Shown: positions 35,501 to 44,360 of the stretch, piece after piece
Layout: every line of letters begins with the position of its first letter
Numbering within the stretch: the first letter of the stretch is position 1
Assembly (NCBI GenBank): GCA_937931165.1
Contig: CALHCI010000035.1
Span: forward strand, 1-64,000
DNA length: 64,000 nucleotides
Reading direction: 5' to 3'
DNA from: an uncultured Granulosicoccaceae bacterium
GTDB lineage: Bacteria > Pseudomonadota > Gammaproteobacteria > Granulosicoccales > Granulosicoccaceae
Program-made: the position numbers and the translations under genes
The notes under the pieces: model-generated
Told to the model about the DNA's origin: nothing
Database searches by the model: none
Seen by the model: the letters and a program-made list of their open reading frames with translations, nothing else

Positions 35501-35949
35501 TGCGAGAAGCCATGGAACATATTGAAAGCCGCGGTTCCAAATTGTCCTGGACGTGGATGTGTGCGGAGTTGGCGCTGGAGTATTTGAAGCTCTCACAGTG
35601 GCAACTCTGTGAAAAAATACTGCTTAGCGGTATAACGCACGGTGAACAGAATGATGAAAAGTTCTGGTTGTCAGAGCTTTATCGCCTCAAAGGTTGCCAC
35701 TTGATAGCTACGGTAAATAATAAATCCAAAGCAATGCCATGGTTTAAGAAATCTCTGGATGTGGCGTTGTCTGCCGGGGCACGTTCATGTGTGCTACGTG
35801 CACAAATGGAAATCTGTCGGCAATACCCGGGTGATCATCAGGCCGTGAAATCACTGCATGACACAGCATCGTCGTTTCCGGAAGGGCAGCAGACTATTGA
35901 TTTGTTGATGGCTCGCGAATTTCGTATCGATTCAACATCTACTGCCTGA
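32578..35949 (+). CDS. SAM domain-class III nucleotide cyclase-AAA ATPase-TPR protein
   Basis: The product is 1123 residues from ATG 32578, which starts the SAM-like domain (MENLEDWLGKLGL) directly; the frame opens at 32533. Residues 1-65 are SAM-like. Residues ~90-275 are a class III cyclase: metal Asp in FVDLVGST and in YMGDGILAYFG, and transition-state Asn/Arg in ETPNLAARLQ. A P-loop ATPase follows (GEAGIGKS about 317; Walker B VVEDEHWIDP about 445), then a long helical repeat tail. The position before MGDG is Arg rather than the usual Lys, so nucleotide choice is uncertain. It is probably a cytoplasmic sensor enzyme. Confidence 0.85.
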   Translation: MENLEDWLGKLGLSCYFDLFVENDLDLDILPEVSEAHLEALGVSLGHRLKLVRAIRQLSLPAQIDTAPIPVSDHTSGMLPPENAPAEVAERRHLTVMFVDLVGSTALSTRLDPEDLRDVIRSFQEAATREIKQFDGFISRYMGDGILAYFGWPRAHEDDAERAVRAGLAANKAVAALVTPDGVALAARSGIATGLVVVGDVIGEGASEEEAVVGETPNLAARLQGVAEPGQLVVSDVTRRLVGELFQFELLGNLSLKGMSVPVPSFLVGLERVAPSRYHASRKSGQLPLIGREAEFMQLQQLWKVSCDGDGQTVVVSGEAGIGKSRVIDAFCNDSEAENANCVILQCSPHHTQSALYPVWQWLLRASGAGELTTDNERFAKISEYFSRWSATQQIAGLAAANLAISAEPVKKFLDQGPDQLRKNTLSELVSFFLLMSKTGPVLIVVEDEHWIDPSSQEFFEELAARTTTERLMLVLTTRSKVAQTLSVAQDINRISLNRLGRSASADIIKQLTGGRKLPDELLGKLIAKTDGVPLYVEELTKTVLESGQLSEKDDSYESSVGLDSVEVPSTLQDSLMARLDRLWPIREIAQTAAVIGREFSFNLLESVVSTSNSDLVSALEKLLDSGLIYQRDHLSNIGYIFKHALVRDAAYNSLLKSRRREIHAVIANVLANDERFSDIAEPQLLAKHYLNAGNYLRAVEFNLAAAQKALSNSSNNEALVHAAAGLGLINRLEAKQRDNLQQSLYFCSAMAQRILRGFHSDEYLDAITRAGNLAESNNDTDTRINCVRGQFNHYFNRGQHKDGNIIIETQLEPLLQKLDSVSPGSTQGANYLYRGALQNASDELTEMLGILDRAEKYPERTYVINPVTSTLANLGWTKWLLGYPEQALADGMLAVDTAREISQPFSFAMAVVWVGHTQCAAGYTDNWGEVLREATELIDEYDIQAWAPRVRFLSGKYMASNIDRPQFERGLTEMREAMEHIESRGSKLSWTWMCAELALEYLKLSQWQLCEKILLSGITHGEQNDEKFWLSELYRLKGCHLIATVNNKSKAMPWFKKSLDVALSAGARSCVLRAQMEICRQYPGDHQAVKSLHDTASSFPEGQQTIDLLMAREFRIDSTSTA

Positions 35950-36189
35950 GGGCAATTTCCGCCAGTCACTGATTATGCGTCGGATAACATCACTTGTCGT
36001 TCATCGTACCTGTGGTGCAGGCCCGGTTTGGCCAAATTGAGGCCGTTTGCAAAGAACAGTCATCCCAGGTGGTATTTGATAAACAACCAACGGTACTGAC
36101 AAACGACACTTTGAATTTAACTCTGTCAGTGAGATTGGCGGCCAGCGTATAGTTCAGTCTGGGTAGCAGATATATTGAAGGTTTTAGTA

Positions 36190-36669
36190 ATGCTCACAAA
36201 GTTACGTACACAAAAACTGTTTGCCACAGTACTTTTATTGACCTTGAGTCTGGGCGTTACTCCACTGAAGGCAGGAGAGTTTTCTAATGCATTTGGTACA
36301 GGTATCCAGTACGGTGGCATCGCGGGCTGGCAAGGCGCGTATTTATTTGGCCGCAACAAAGCACGGCTTAGTATCGGATATGCTGGATACACAATAGGTT
36401 ATGATCGTTACCTGAGTACTCACACATCGCTTGGTGGTCAGGTATTTGCCAACCAATACCGTACCGGCGTTGCGCTGAGTGTTAATTATAATGTCAATGG
36501 CACGCCTGGAAAAGGGTGGGTGGCCGGTGTTGATCTATACAGCGGTTATGATACCGGTGAGCTGTTAGGTGAAATTTACTGGGACTTCTTGTTTGATCCC
36601 GAGAGCCTGGGGGATAACGAGTTTGAAACCAGGTCCGGGGCCTTTATTTCCGTTGGACTTCATTTTTGA
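36190..36669 (+). CDS. Small secreted, probably outer-membrane beta protein
   Basis: The product is 159 residues from ATG 36190; the frame opens 5 codons earlier. A Sec signal peptide ends at LKAGE. The mature part is made of short amphipathic strands with Gly/Tyr turns (YGGIAGWQGAYLFG, LSIGYAGYTIGYDRYL, GGQVFANQYRTGVALSVNY) and ends in Phe after ISVGLH, the usual C-terminus of outer-membrane barrels. It could be a small eight-stranded barrel. I do not recognise a family. Confidence 0.6.
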   Translation: MLTKLRTQKLFATVLLLTLSLGVTPLKAGEFSNAFGTGIQYGGIAGWQGAYLFGRNKARLSIGYAGYTIGYDRYLSTHTSLGGQVFANQYRTGVALSVNYNVNGTPGKGWVAGVDLYSGYDTGELLGEIYWDFLFDPESLGDNEFETRSGAFISVGLHF

Positions 36670-37053
36670 GTCACCCAGGAAATCAATCACCGTTTGGTTA
36701 ACGTTGTAAGCTGTTTTACGTGCTTCCAGTGCACGTTCGAACCAGAACACGTTGTTCGGCAGCGGTATGAGTTGTCCGGCTTACATGCAGGTATCCATGA
36801 TGTCCGTTTTCATTGATCTATTTCAGAATTGATTCCATCACATTCGGGTATTGTTCGATACACCAGCCGGATACCAAACTGTTTGAACCCCGGTCTGTTG
36901 CAGGTTTCGCGATTTCCCACGTTAGTCACAATAGCTCTGTATGTACCTATAGTGATCGGGTAGAGGCGATCGTAGCTGTCCGTGGGGTGTGAAGTGGGGT
37001 CTCTGTCTGAATTACATGTTGCGGTGAATTTATAATTCACACATTATCAGTCA
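36670..37053. other. Intergenic region before the exporter genes
   Basis: No gene is supported on the plus strand. On the minus strand an open frame (about 36784 to 36565) carries PLPNNVFWFERALEARKTAY and VNQTVIDFLGD, which looks protein-like, but it lacks a start and overlaps the plus-strand gene. It may be a remnant. The promoter for the exporter operon should lie here. Confidence 0.3.
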
Positions 37054-37743
37054 ATGAATACTGTGACCAACATGATTGAGCTACGCAACCTGCAATTGTC
37101 CTATCCACTATCTAATGGAAAACTGGATGTGCTGAGTGGTGCGGATGCCGTCGTTAGCAAAGGTGAAACTGTTGCGGTTACCGGACCGTCCGGGTCTGGA
37201 AAAACGACTTTGTTACTGTTGCTTGCAGGGCTTGAGGAACCGGATGATGGCTCGGTACATATTGATGGAACCAATCTGGCTACGCTCGATTCAGACGGGC
37301 TCGCAGATCTTAGAAGGGATAAGCTGGGTATTATTTTCCAGTCGTTTCATCTAATACCCAGCCTGACGGCGCTTGGTAACGTATCGCTGCCACTGGATAT
37401 TGCCGGAGTAAAATATGCACGCTCGAGTGCACAGGAAACCCTTCAGCGTGTTGGCCTTGCTAACCGCGCCGATCACTACCCGTCACAGCTTTCCGGTGGT
37501 GAACAACAGCGTGTTGCTATAGCAAGAGCACTGGTACATCAACCATCGGTATTGCTCGCCGATGAACCTACCGGCAATCTGGATTCTGAGACAGGATCAT
37601 CCATTGTCGATTTACTGTTCGAGCTTAACCGTGAATCAGGATCGACGTTATTGCTGGTTACGCACGACGAAGGTATTGCCAATCTCTGCGATCGAAATCT
37701 CCGTTTGCACCATGGAAAACTGCATCATGAAAAACTGCAGTAG
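37054..37743 (+). CDS. ABC exporter ATPase (YbbA/LolD/MacB type)
   Basis: The product is 229 residues. Walker A is GPSGSGKTT, the Q-loop is GIIFQSFHLIPSLTAL, the signature is LSGGEQQRVAIARAL, Walker B is LLADEPTGNLDSETG and the switch His is in VTHDEG. The FQSFHLIPSLTAL and DEPTGNLD forms are typical of the LolD/MacB/YbbA group that partners FtsX-like permeases. The permease gene starts 6 bp after the stop, so the two form one transporter. Confidence 0.9.
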   Translation: MNTVTNMIELRNLQLSYPLSNGKLDVLSGADAVVSKGETVAVTGPSGSGKTTLLLLLAGLEEPDDGSVHIDGTNLATLDSDGLADLRRDKLGIIFQSFHLIPSLTALGNVSLPLDIAGVKYARSSAQETLQRVGLANRADHYPSQLSGGEQQRVAIARALVHQPSVLLADEPTGNLDSETGSSIVDLLFELNRESGSTLLLVTHDEGIANLCDRNLRLHHGKLHHEKLQ

Positions 37744-37749
37744 GTCTGC

Positions 37750-40278
37750 ATGATGTTTTTTTTAGTGAAACTTGCATGGCAGGATTTACGTGGCAGCGGC
37801 CGGTCACTATGGATATTTTGCGCCTGTCTGATGCTGGGTGTGGCGTTGGTTGCGGCAACCGGTGGGCTTTATCGAATTGTTAATGCATCTATGCTTGCTG
37901 ATACACGCGCATTGCTGGGTGGTGATGTTGAAGTTGACACCAATGAGCCGCTGCCTGAAACCACACTGCAATGGATGCGGGACAACGGCACGGTCACGCT
38001 GGTACGTGAGCTTTACACCATGTTGGGTAACTCACAGGGTGACTTCATACGGGTTGAGCTGCAAAGCATGGACGCAAACTATCCGCTGTACGGTAATCTG
38101 GAGTTGTCGCCGGCGATGCCACTGACAGATGCCACCGGACTTGCCGCTAGTGTCTGGGGGGTTGCGATTGATGCTTCATTGTCTGAGCAGCACAACATCA
38201 GGGTTGGCGATACTGTATTTATTGGCGAGCTCGAGATGGAAGTGCGTGCTCTGGTCGTTTCACAACCCGATCGGAATCTTACTGCACAGTGGCGCGGAGC
38301 TCCGGTACTGGTTGCTGACGCTGCTGTTGAGGCAGCCGGATTAACCGGGCCACACGCTCGCATCGACTATGATTATAAAGTCGCTACAGGTGTGCCGGGG
38401 GATCAATGGCGTGAGCAGTTTTATCAACGCTTCAGTGATCAGGGGTGGGATGTTCGCACCTTCGAAGATCGCAGTGAGAGAATTGCCGAGCGTCTGGCGC
38501 AGATCGCTTCGGGGTTACTGATCATTGCGTTTAGTACGTTATTTATTGGTGGGCTCGGCGTGTTCAGCAGTGTGCGTACACATTTGCAGAGCAAGCTGAA
38601 AACTATCGCCACATTGAGGTCACTGGGGTTGCGCAATGCAAGTCTTGCCTCGGTGTATCTGTTGCAGATTGCCATGCTTGCAGCGGCGGCCAGTGTGGCG
38701 GGTTGCCTGTTGGGTGGTGCGCTTGCGTTAAGCGGTGCTGCTGTAGTGGCCACCGAGGTGCAGGTTACAACGTCACCGGCACAATTGCTGTTGCCGCTTG
38801 TTATGGCGTTTTTATTTGGTTGTCTTACTGCTTATGCATTTGCACTACCTGCAATTGGACGGGCGCTCGCGGTGAGTCCGGCCGCATTGTTTCGTAGTAA
38901 CCGTCATACCGCAGGTTCACTGTCTGCAGGCTTTGTACTCGCCACCGCGTTGGTGGTGTTACTGTTAATAGTCAGTGCGGCTATCAATCTGCCTGAGCCG
39001 CTGTTTGCGGTTGCTTTTATCGGTGTGATACTGGTACTGATTGCAGCACTTGAGGTACTGCTGTTCATCATTCGCAAATTTGCGAGGCTTTTGGAAACAG
39101 GCACACGTACCGGCACCAGGGTGCGTGGCAGTTTTGCATTGCGCCTTGCACTGGCCAATCTACATCGCCCGGGGTCGCCCTTACGCAGCGCAATACTGTC
39201 ATTGGGCTCGGCGCTTACGGTGCTGGTCGCCTGTACACTGGTCGTCACAGCCTTGTTGCGTACTGTCTACGCGACCATTCCACAAGAAGCACCGGCACTG
39301 GTGTTGTACGATATTGAAAATGCGCTGGTCGATGATGTCGTTGCGGCTGTCTCTGCCAGCGCTACTGATGTACGTATCGAAACCGCACCGTTGGTCAGAG
39401 CAAGAATAACCGCTATTGGTGGCGTTGCGGCAAGCGAGTTGCTGCCTGCCGCAGATAATCAGTTTCGCCGTGCAATCAACAACGAACACAAGTTGAGTTA
39501 TCGTGGCGGCAATATAGATGGTCTGACACTGATAGCAGGCGCCTGGTGGCCGCAGGGAACAGAAGCGGTTATGTCACTGGAAGATCGTGAGGCAGACCGG
39601 CTCGGGATAGGGGTTGGGGATCTCGTCCGGTATCAGATTGGTGGAAAGTCACTCAGTATTACCGTGCGTGCTGTACACACGCAAAAAGGTGTGCAAAGCC
39701 GGTTCTGGTTTGAAGGTATTGTTGCCGATGGTCTTCTGGACGGGGCCATAAATAGAAATGTCGGCACCGCTTTTATGTCCGATGAAGCAGCAATTGCAGC
39801 ACAGAAAAATATCGCTGCGGTAGCACCAAACGTTATCACAGTGCGCACTGCGCGCCTTCTGGCAACTGCACGTGACCTGCTTGGTCAGGCAACCACGGGG
39901 TTGTTGGTGATTGCCTGTATCAGCCTGTTAGCAAGCTTACTTGTTCTGGTGAGTGTCATTGCTGCAGGGCGCAGCAGACAGATATTTGAAGCCACGGTAC
40001 TTAATACACTGGGAGCCCGATTATCACTGATTCGGCAAAGTATGCGTCTGGAATTTTTGTTGCTGGCAGTGGTCACTGCCACATTTGCGGTAGTGGCCGG
40101 ATCAGCCATCGCCTTGCCGTTACTGGAGTGGCGAATGAAACTGCCATCTACCGATTTGCTTTGGGTGGCGATCGTAACCGCAGTGGTTGTTGCAGTAACA
40201 GCGCTTGGCCTTGGTGCACGCTATGTGCACCGCCGCATGAGGCTTAAGCCTGCAATTCTGTTACGGGACTCTGGCTAG
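37750..40278 (+). CDS. FtsX-like ABC permease (YbbP type)
   Basis: The product is 842 residues, the length and layout of YbbP: a short N-terminal helix, a large periplasmic domain (~40-235), three spans with SVRTHLQSKLKTIATLRSLG (the FtsX coupling helix), further spans, a second periplasmic domain (~480-690), and a C-terminal FtsX unit (GRSRQIFEATVLNTLGA). Such exporters act on envelope lipids or peptides, or by mechanotransmission; the cargo is unknown. In E. coli ybbAP lies next to tesA, which is not seen here. Confidence 0.9.
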   Translation: MMFFLVKLAWQDLRGSGRSLWIFCACLMLGVALVAATGGLYRIVNASMLADTRALLGGDVEVDTNEPLPETTLQWMRDNGTVTLVRELYTMLGNSQGDFIRVELQSMDANYPLYGNLELSPAMPLTDATGLAASVWGVAIDASLSEQHNIRVGDTVFIGELEMEVRALVVSQPDRNLTAQWRGAPVLVADAAVEAAGLTGPHARIDYDYKVATGVPGDQWREQFYQRFSDQGWDVRTFEDRSERIAERLAQIASGLLIIAFSTLFIGGLGVFSSVRTHLQSKLKTIATLRSLGLRNASLASVYLLQIAMLAAAASVAGCLLGGALALSGAAVVATEVQVTTSPAQLLLPLVMAFLFGCLTAYAFALPAIGRALAVSPAALFRSNRHTAGSLSAGFVLATALVVLLLIVSAAINLPEPLFAVAFIGVILVLIAALEVLLFIIRKFARLLETGTRTGTRVRGSFALRLALANLHRPGSPLRSAILSLGSALTVLVACTLVVTALLRTVYATIPQEAPALVLYDIENALVDDVVAAVSASATDVRIETAPLVRARITAIGGVAASELLPAADNQFRRAINNEHKLSYRGGNIDGLTLIAGAWWPQGTEAVMSLEDREADRLGIGVGDLVRYQIGGKSLSITVRAVHTQKGVQSRFWFEGIVADGLLDGAINRNVGTAFMSDEAAIAAQKNIAAVAPNVITVRTARLLATARDLLGQATTGLLVIACISLLASLLVLVSVIAAGRSRQIFEATVLNTLGARLSLIRQSMRLEFLLLAVVTATFAVVAGSAIALPLLEWRMKLPSTDLLWVAIVTAVVVAVTALGLGARYVHRRMRLKPAILLRDSG

Positions 40279-40316
40279 ACGATGAGTTGGCTGGCTACTG
40301 AAAACCGGAGAATGAG

Positions 40317-41054
40317 TTAGTTATTTGGTTCTTCTTCGTCAGCGCCGGCAATCACTTGTTCGAGCTTCAGGTCGGTGAGTTTTTTGATGGTACGCCAGAT
40401 GTAGTAGAAAATCGCAATCATCATCAGGATAGATGGAATTGCAATCACCGGATAAGACAATAGCGTCATACGACCGAGTTCATTATTAAACGCTTCAGTG
40501 CCGCTTTCACTGGTGACCACCAGTTTGGCCAGTACATAGTTTGCTATTGCAGAGAAGAAAAAAGTACCCGCAAAAAAGGTGTTTGCGCGGTCGAGTCGTT
40601 TTAGGAACAGTTGCTGATTGCCCCTTTCGATAAGCACCTTGTCTACCCGTTCTACTTGCATAACACTCGGGTTGTATAAGAGCTTTCGTATTAGTGGAAA
40701 GCCGAAAACATTAGCCACCAGTACACCAATGCCAATACACAGCGGGATCGCCGCTTCTTTAACCGCCAGCCACTGCGGGTCAAGTTTAAGCAAACCAATG
40801 CTGCCGGTTAACAGCACGCTGACCACCCCCAGAATAGCGACATAGTTTCTGACGCCGTTTTTGAAGAGATCGTACAAACCCCAAATCACCGGAAATGACA
40901 GCGCAAGCAACAAAGCGCCAGTAGGGCCAAGACGGTCTTCGCCACTGAATTTCATTAAAATAACTGACGGCAGAATAATGCTGACCATCAGATCAATGAA
41001 AGGACTTTGTTTTTTCTTTTGCGGTGTGGCTTGCTGCGGTGCTGAATCTGTCAT
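40317..41054 (-). CDS. VC0807-family inner-membrane protein
   Basis: The product is 245 residues with about six membrane spans. The sequence SPFIDLMVSIILPSVILMKF near the N-terminus and VKEAAIPLCIGIGVLVAN are typical of the VC0807 family. A conserved hydrophilic loop (RVDKVLIERGNQQLFLKRLD) lies mid-protein. The function is not known. It is convergent with the exporter permease. Confidence 0.65.
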   Translation of the reverse strand: MTDSAPQQATPQKKKQSPFIDLMVSIILPSVILMKFSGEDRLGPTGALLLALSFPVIWGLYDLFKNGVRNYVAILGVVSVLLTGSIGLLKLDPQWLAVKEAAIPLCIGIGVLVANVFGFPLIRKLLYNPSVMQVERVDKVLIERGNQQLFLKRLDRANTFFAGTFFFSAIANYVLAKLVVTSESGTEAFNNELGRMTLLSYPVIAIPSILMMIAIFYYIWRTIKKLTDLKLEQVIAGADEEEPNN

Positions 41055-41598
41055 TTAGGCGGGGCTTGGCTGACGGGGGAGTATTCCGACAGCCATACTA
41101 AAGAAGGCGCAGGGCCTGATCAATACACCTGCCTTGTTTTAGCGTGACTAAATGGCAGGTGGTATGGTTATCCGTGTCTGTCGGGATTATTTCACCAGGA
41201 AATATTCAGTTGGCTGTATTCTGTTTTCTGACACGGCGGGCCAGTGCCTGCATTTGTTCTTTTGACATAAAGAACGCCGAGTTTGTCTGAGAATTCACCA
41301 TTGCACGTCTGGTGATTGCCGCAAGGCATACTACGCCAATCGCGATACAACTAACTGCCAGCATTTCGGTATTCCAATAGCATTAATTGTCCGGGTATCG
41401 GCAGCGCAGACGGGGAGGTTGATTGAGCGAAAGCAAAGGCTAACACTGCTGTTCCGGTCGTGTGGATGAAGCGTTCCGATTAAGCGGTTGTCCTGATACA
41501 GATTTTTGTACAGGCACAGGATTGTTAAATACTGTAAGTCATTGAATTATTTTTCTCTGAATAATGCTCAGAGCATACGGCACGCAGAGCCGGATCAA
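41055..41598. other. Intergenic region between two membrane-protein genes
   Basis: Apart from the small frame at 41206-41364, I see no gene in these 544 bp. Confidence 0.4.
41206..41364 (-). CDS. Possible small membrane protein (52 residues)
   Basis: This short frame runs from ATG 41364 to TGA 41206. The N-terminal 17 residues are hydrophobic (MLAVSCIAIGVVCLAAI), then RR, a polar stretch and a basic amphipathic end (SKEQMQALARRVRKQ). The ribosome-binding site is weak (GGAA). The pattern is that of a single-span small protein, but nothing independent proves expression. Confidence 0.4.
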   Translation of the reverse strand: MLAVSCIAIGVVCLAAITRRAMVNSQTNSAFFMSKEQMQALARRVRKQNTAN

Positions 41599-42546
41599 TC
41601 AATTCCGCCCGGGGCGGTTGATCAGATACTCGCGTAACCCGACGTACAACCCGCTGGCTACCACAATGGTCGCCCCAATAACTTCATGTACCGACAGCAC
41701 CTCTCCAAAAAAGAGGTAGCCAAACGCAATGGCCCACACCAGAATAAAATAGTTAAATGGCTGTAAAACCACGGCACTGGTGACTTCCAATGCCTTGATC
41801 AGCATCATGTGGGACGTAACCGAGGTCAGGCAGATACCACCGAGCAACAGCATGGTGTGCGAATCCGGAGTTTGCCAGTGACCAATAACGGCAATCAATG
41901 ATGCAACAAAACCCACCACCCCAAAATACACCAGAGACGTTGCGAATGAATCAGTTCTGGATACTTTTCGGGTCAGTATGTTGTAGAAGGAATACATCAC
42001 CACACAAACCAGCGCCAGCATTGCTGCGGGATTAAATACACCGGAGCCTGGCTGAATAATGATTAGGGTCCCGATAAACCCGACGATGACGGCAAGCCAC
42101 CGACGCCAGCCCACCTGTTCACCGAGCATCGGCACTGACAGCGCGGTGACAACCAGCGGGAAGCAGGAAAAGATCGCGTGTATTTCGGCAATGCCCAGAA
42201 ACTGCACGGCGTAAGCAAACAATCCGATTTCGGTACACATAATCAGGCATCGCACCACCTGCGTGGCAGGCACAGAAGATTTAAAAGCCGTAGTCAGACC
42301 GGTTTTGCCTTTGGCATAGATCAGTGCAAACAAGGCAAAAGCCCCGAAGCGCACAACCAGAATCTGGTTGACAGAAACCTGTGTGGTCAGCTGCTTGGTA
42401 ATAACATCCTGCAAGGCGAAAAATACTGTCGCCACCAGCAGTAATCCAATACCTGTGAGCGCAGAGCCGGATGCAACAGTACTGACTGACTGCTGTGTTG
42501 CAAGTTCTGGGTGCCGGTTTTTACCGCTGTCCGGTGGGTGCGTCAT
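41599..42546 (-). CDS. DMT-superfamily (EamA) transporter
   Basis: The product is 315 residues from ATG 42546; the longer frame uses a TTG at 42576. Ten hydrophobic segments form two EamA repeats: first ALTGIGLLLVATVFFALQDV with the internal FLGIAEIHAIFSCFPLVV, second ALVCVVMYSFYNILTR with PFNYFILVWAIAFGYLFFGE. The family exports or imports metabolites such as amino acids or drugs. It is a stand-alone gene. The permease fragment at the window start belongs to the same superfamily but is a different gene. Confidence 0.85.
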   Translation of the reverse strand: MTHPPDSGKNRHPELATQQSVSTVASGSALTGIGLLLVATVFFALQDVITKQLTTQVSVNQILVVRFGAFALFALIYAKGKTGLTTAFKSSVPATQVVRCLIMCTEIGLFAYAVQFLGIAEIHAIFSCFPLVVTALSVPMLGEQVGWRRWLAVIVGFIGTLIIIQPGSGVFNPAAMLALVCVVMYSFYNILTRKVSRTDSFATSLVYFGVVGFVASLIAVIGHWQTPDSHTMLLLGGICLTSVTSHMMLIKALEVTSAVVLQPFNYFILVWAIAFGYLFFGEVLSVHEVIGATIVVASGLYVGLREYLINRPGRN

Positions 42547-42924
42547 AGAGCGTTCGCTTAAAACTATGTGCAGCAAACTGCACAGACAGGAGTATTGGCG
42601 GTTAGGTGGAATACGGGCGGTTTGGTGGCGGGTTGATATACGGCGAAGATAGCCGACTTTCGGACTTTTGAATAGCGCTGGCTGCGACGGTTACTGTAAA
42701 TAGTCCAGCCTGTAGATCAATGCTAATGTTATTGGTGATTGGGTAGGGAAGTGCTGTGTATTTCCGGGTTGATGTTTGCACCTGACAAAGCGTGGTTGAA
42801 AGGTGCTGCAATTGATCGCAGCGATCGTTTTACGTCCGTCAGACAAGTGCCGACGGGCGAAGGATTCGACTGCTTTTGAGATCGGAGGTGGTAACTGCTT
42901 TTGGGCCAGCCGGTTTTTCAAGGC
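42547..42924. other. Intergenic region
   Basis: No supported gene. A minus-strand frame (42691-42921, TTG start, ISKAVESFARRHLSDGRKTI) starts 4 bp after the HiPIP stop and might be a small downstream gene, but it has no recognisable family. A GATCGCAGCGATC palindrome lies within it. Confidence 0.3.
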
Positions 42925-43206
42925 CTATTTCTTCGGTTGAAACGCCGAACACCAGCCGGTTGAAGGAACCAGCCCGCCATTAAAGATAATACAACTTCCC
43001 TGATCGCCTTCAGGCGCAGAAAAAAAGTTGCAACCGCTGCAGCGCATTCCTTCTTTGTCTGAGTTTTTCATGAACTGCAGGCCTTTGGCGGTAGGTGAAT
43101 CCGGGTTCACCATTTCGGCACCAGAAGCATGATGACTCAATACTAAAGTGGTGACCGGGGTTATTGCAGTAATACCAATGATCTTGCTGAACTGTCGTCT
43201 ATTCAT
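42925..43206 (-). CDS. High-potential iron-sulfur protein (HiPIP)
   Basis: The product is 93 residues from ATG 43206, chosen because GAGG lies 8 nt upstream; the frame extends 7 codons further. An N-terminal MNRRQFSKIIG resembles a Tat signal (RR-Q-F). Four Cys at 56, 59, 72 and 86 (C-x2-C-x12-C-x13-C) plus GLVPSTGWCSAF match the HiPIP fold that holds a [4Fe-4S] cluster. It carries electrons in the periplasm between cytochrome complexes and oxidases or reaction centres. Confidence 0.9.
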   Translation of the reverse strand: MNRRQFSKIIGITAITPVTTLVLSHHASGAEMVNPDSPTAKGLQFMKNSDKEGMRCSGCNFFSAPEGDQGSCIIFNGGLVPSTGWCSAFQPKK

Positions 43207-43645
43207 TTTTTTAACCTCTGTGACCAAACTAATAATGAAGAATCAGGTTGCCGAAAATACCGGTTGGCGTTTAGGTCTATGATTGATGATTCCAGTGATA
43301 GTTCAATCTGGTGTTTTCTACAGTCGTGTTACAAATATTGAACAGGCAAAGCAGTAGGGCGTTCACTTTTTAATGTGTCGCGGTTACGGTTGAAACGCAT
43401 CAGTGGCAGTGAAGTTTCACTGTCTGTACCGGTTGTCTGCGATGAATGATCAATCATTCTGCTCTCCGTAACTGCTTCTTCCCTGCCTTGGAAAGATAAT
43501 ACGAAGCCTGTACGAAAAGTGATTTCACTCTCTTTCGGTGCTAAGTGTCTGAATTTTTTTTTATTTCGGATAAATATCAGGTGGATTTCAGGTAGTCAGA
43601 TCAATTTTACCGGATGCTTTCTTCTCCTGGAAAGAGAGCGTACAA
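43207..43645. other. Intergenic region between divergent genes
   Basis: No gene is seen. A small palindrome (CAGTGAA-GT-TTCACTG, 43407-43422) could be an operator. The promoters for the HiPIP gene and the 43646 gene should lie here. Confidence 0.35.
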
Positions 43646-44164
43646 ATGGAACAACTCATCTCATCGTTAATGATCTGGATCAGCGCTAACACGTCTTACA
43701 ATGTCAGTAATATCAGTCATCCTGAAGTCCGTTTGCTCAGCCCGCACGAGATGACTGAGGAATATTACAGTGGTACCGATGCACCGCGGCCGGAGTCAGG
43801 CATCGACTCTCGTGTGTTTGCGTTATACAGTCAGGATGATGCGTCGAACGGTGTCATATTTCTTCTCGATCCGAGGCTGAATAATGAACTCACTACAGAA
43901 TCTGTTGGCGCAGCTACTTTAGCTTTAAACCGTTCCGCTCCTTTACATACGGATTGGCTTGAGAACCCCGTTTTTCAAGAGCAACTGTTGCATGAGCTGA
44001 TCCATCATGTGCAATATCAAAGTGGAACGATAAATGATTTTCCATGCCCCGCGTATGGTGAGAAAGAAGCCTATCTGTTGGGTGGTTTGTACTTAACGAG
44101 GCGGCATGCGAATGATCCTTTGCCTAACCGCAAGGTATTGGCGCATATGTATAGCCGGTGTTGA
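43646..44164 (+). CDS. Predicted HExxH zinc-peptidase-like protein (DUF6647-like)
   Basis: The product is 172 residues. HELIHHVQY (about residues 117-125) is an HExxH zincin motif, and GEKEAYLLGG about 25 residues later supplies a possible third ligand Glu. Such proteins without other domains resemble the DUF6647 group. There is no obvious signal peptide, though the N-terminus is mildly hydrophobic (LISSLMIWISAN). Peptidase activity is inferred only from the motif. Confidence 0.6.
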   Translation: MEQLISSLMIWISANTSYNVSNISHPEVRLLSPHEMTEEYYSGTDAPRPESGIDSRVFALYSQDDASNGVIFLLDPRLNNELTTESVGAATLALNRSAPLHTDWLENPVFQEQLLHELIHHVQYQSGTINDFPCPAYGEKEAYLLGGLYLTRRHANDPLPNRKVLAHMYSRC

Positions 44165-44360
44165 TAAGGGCGTGGTGTAGTTGCTTTACCTGGTCGGCGG
44201 TATTGACAGGATAGTGCGCTCACGGTGACGTATCACCCTGTAATATAATCCCTGTGTTTCAGTAACTAATTCGGACCTGATGTCGGCAATTGTATTATCT
44301 GAATGTCGGATAATAAAATGTATAAGTGTTTTCGGTTTTATAAGCGTTGGAGGGTATTGC

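Noticed and set aside
36734-36742. GTTCGAACC, like the T-loop of a tRNA
   Set aside because: No matching acceptor, D or anticodon arms are found around it.
42691-42921. 76-codon frame just after the HiPIP gene
   Set aside because: TTG start without a ribosome-binding site, and no recognised family; kept only as a note in the intergenic entry.
43407-43422. CAGTGAA-GT-TTCACTG palindrome as an operator
   Set aside because: Too short and single-copy to support beyond a note.
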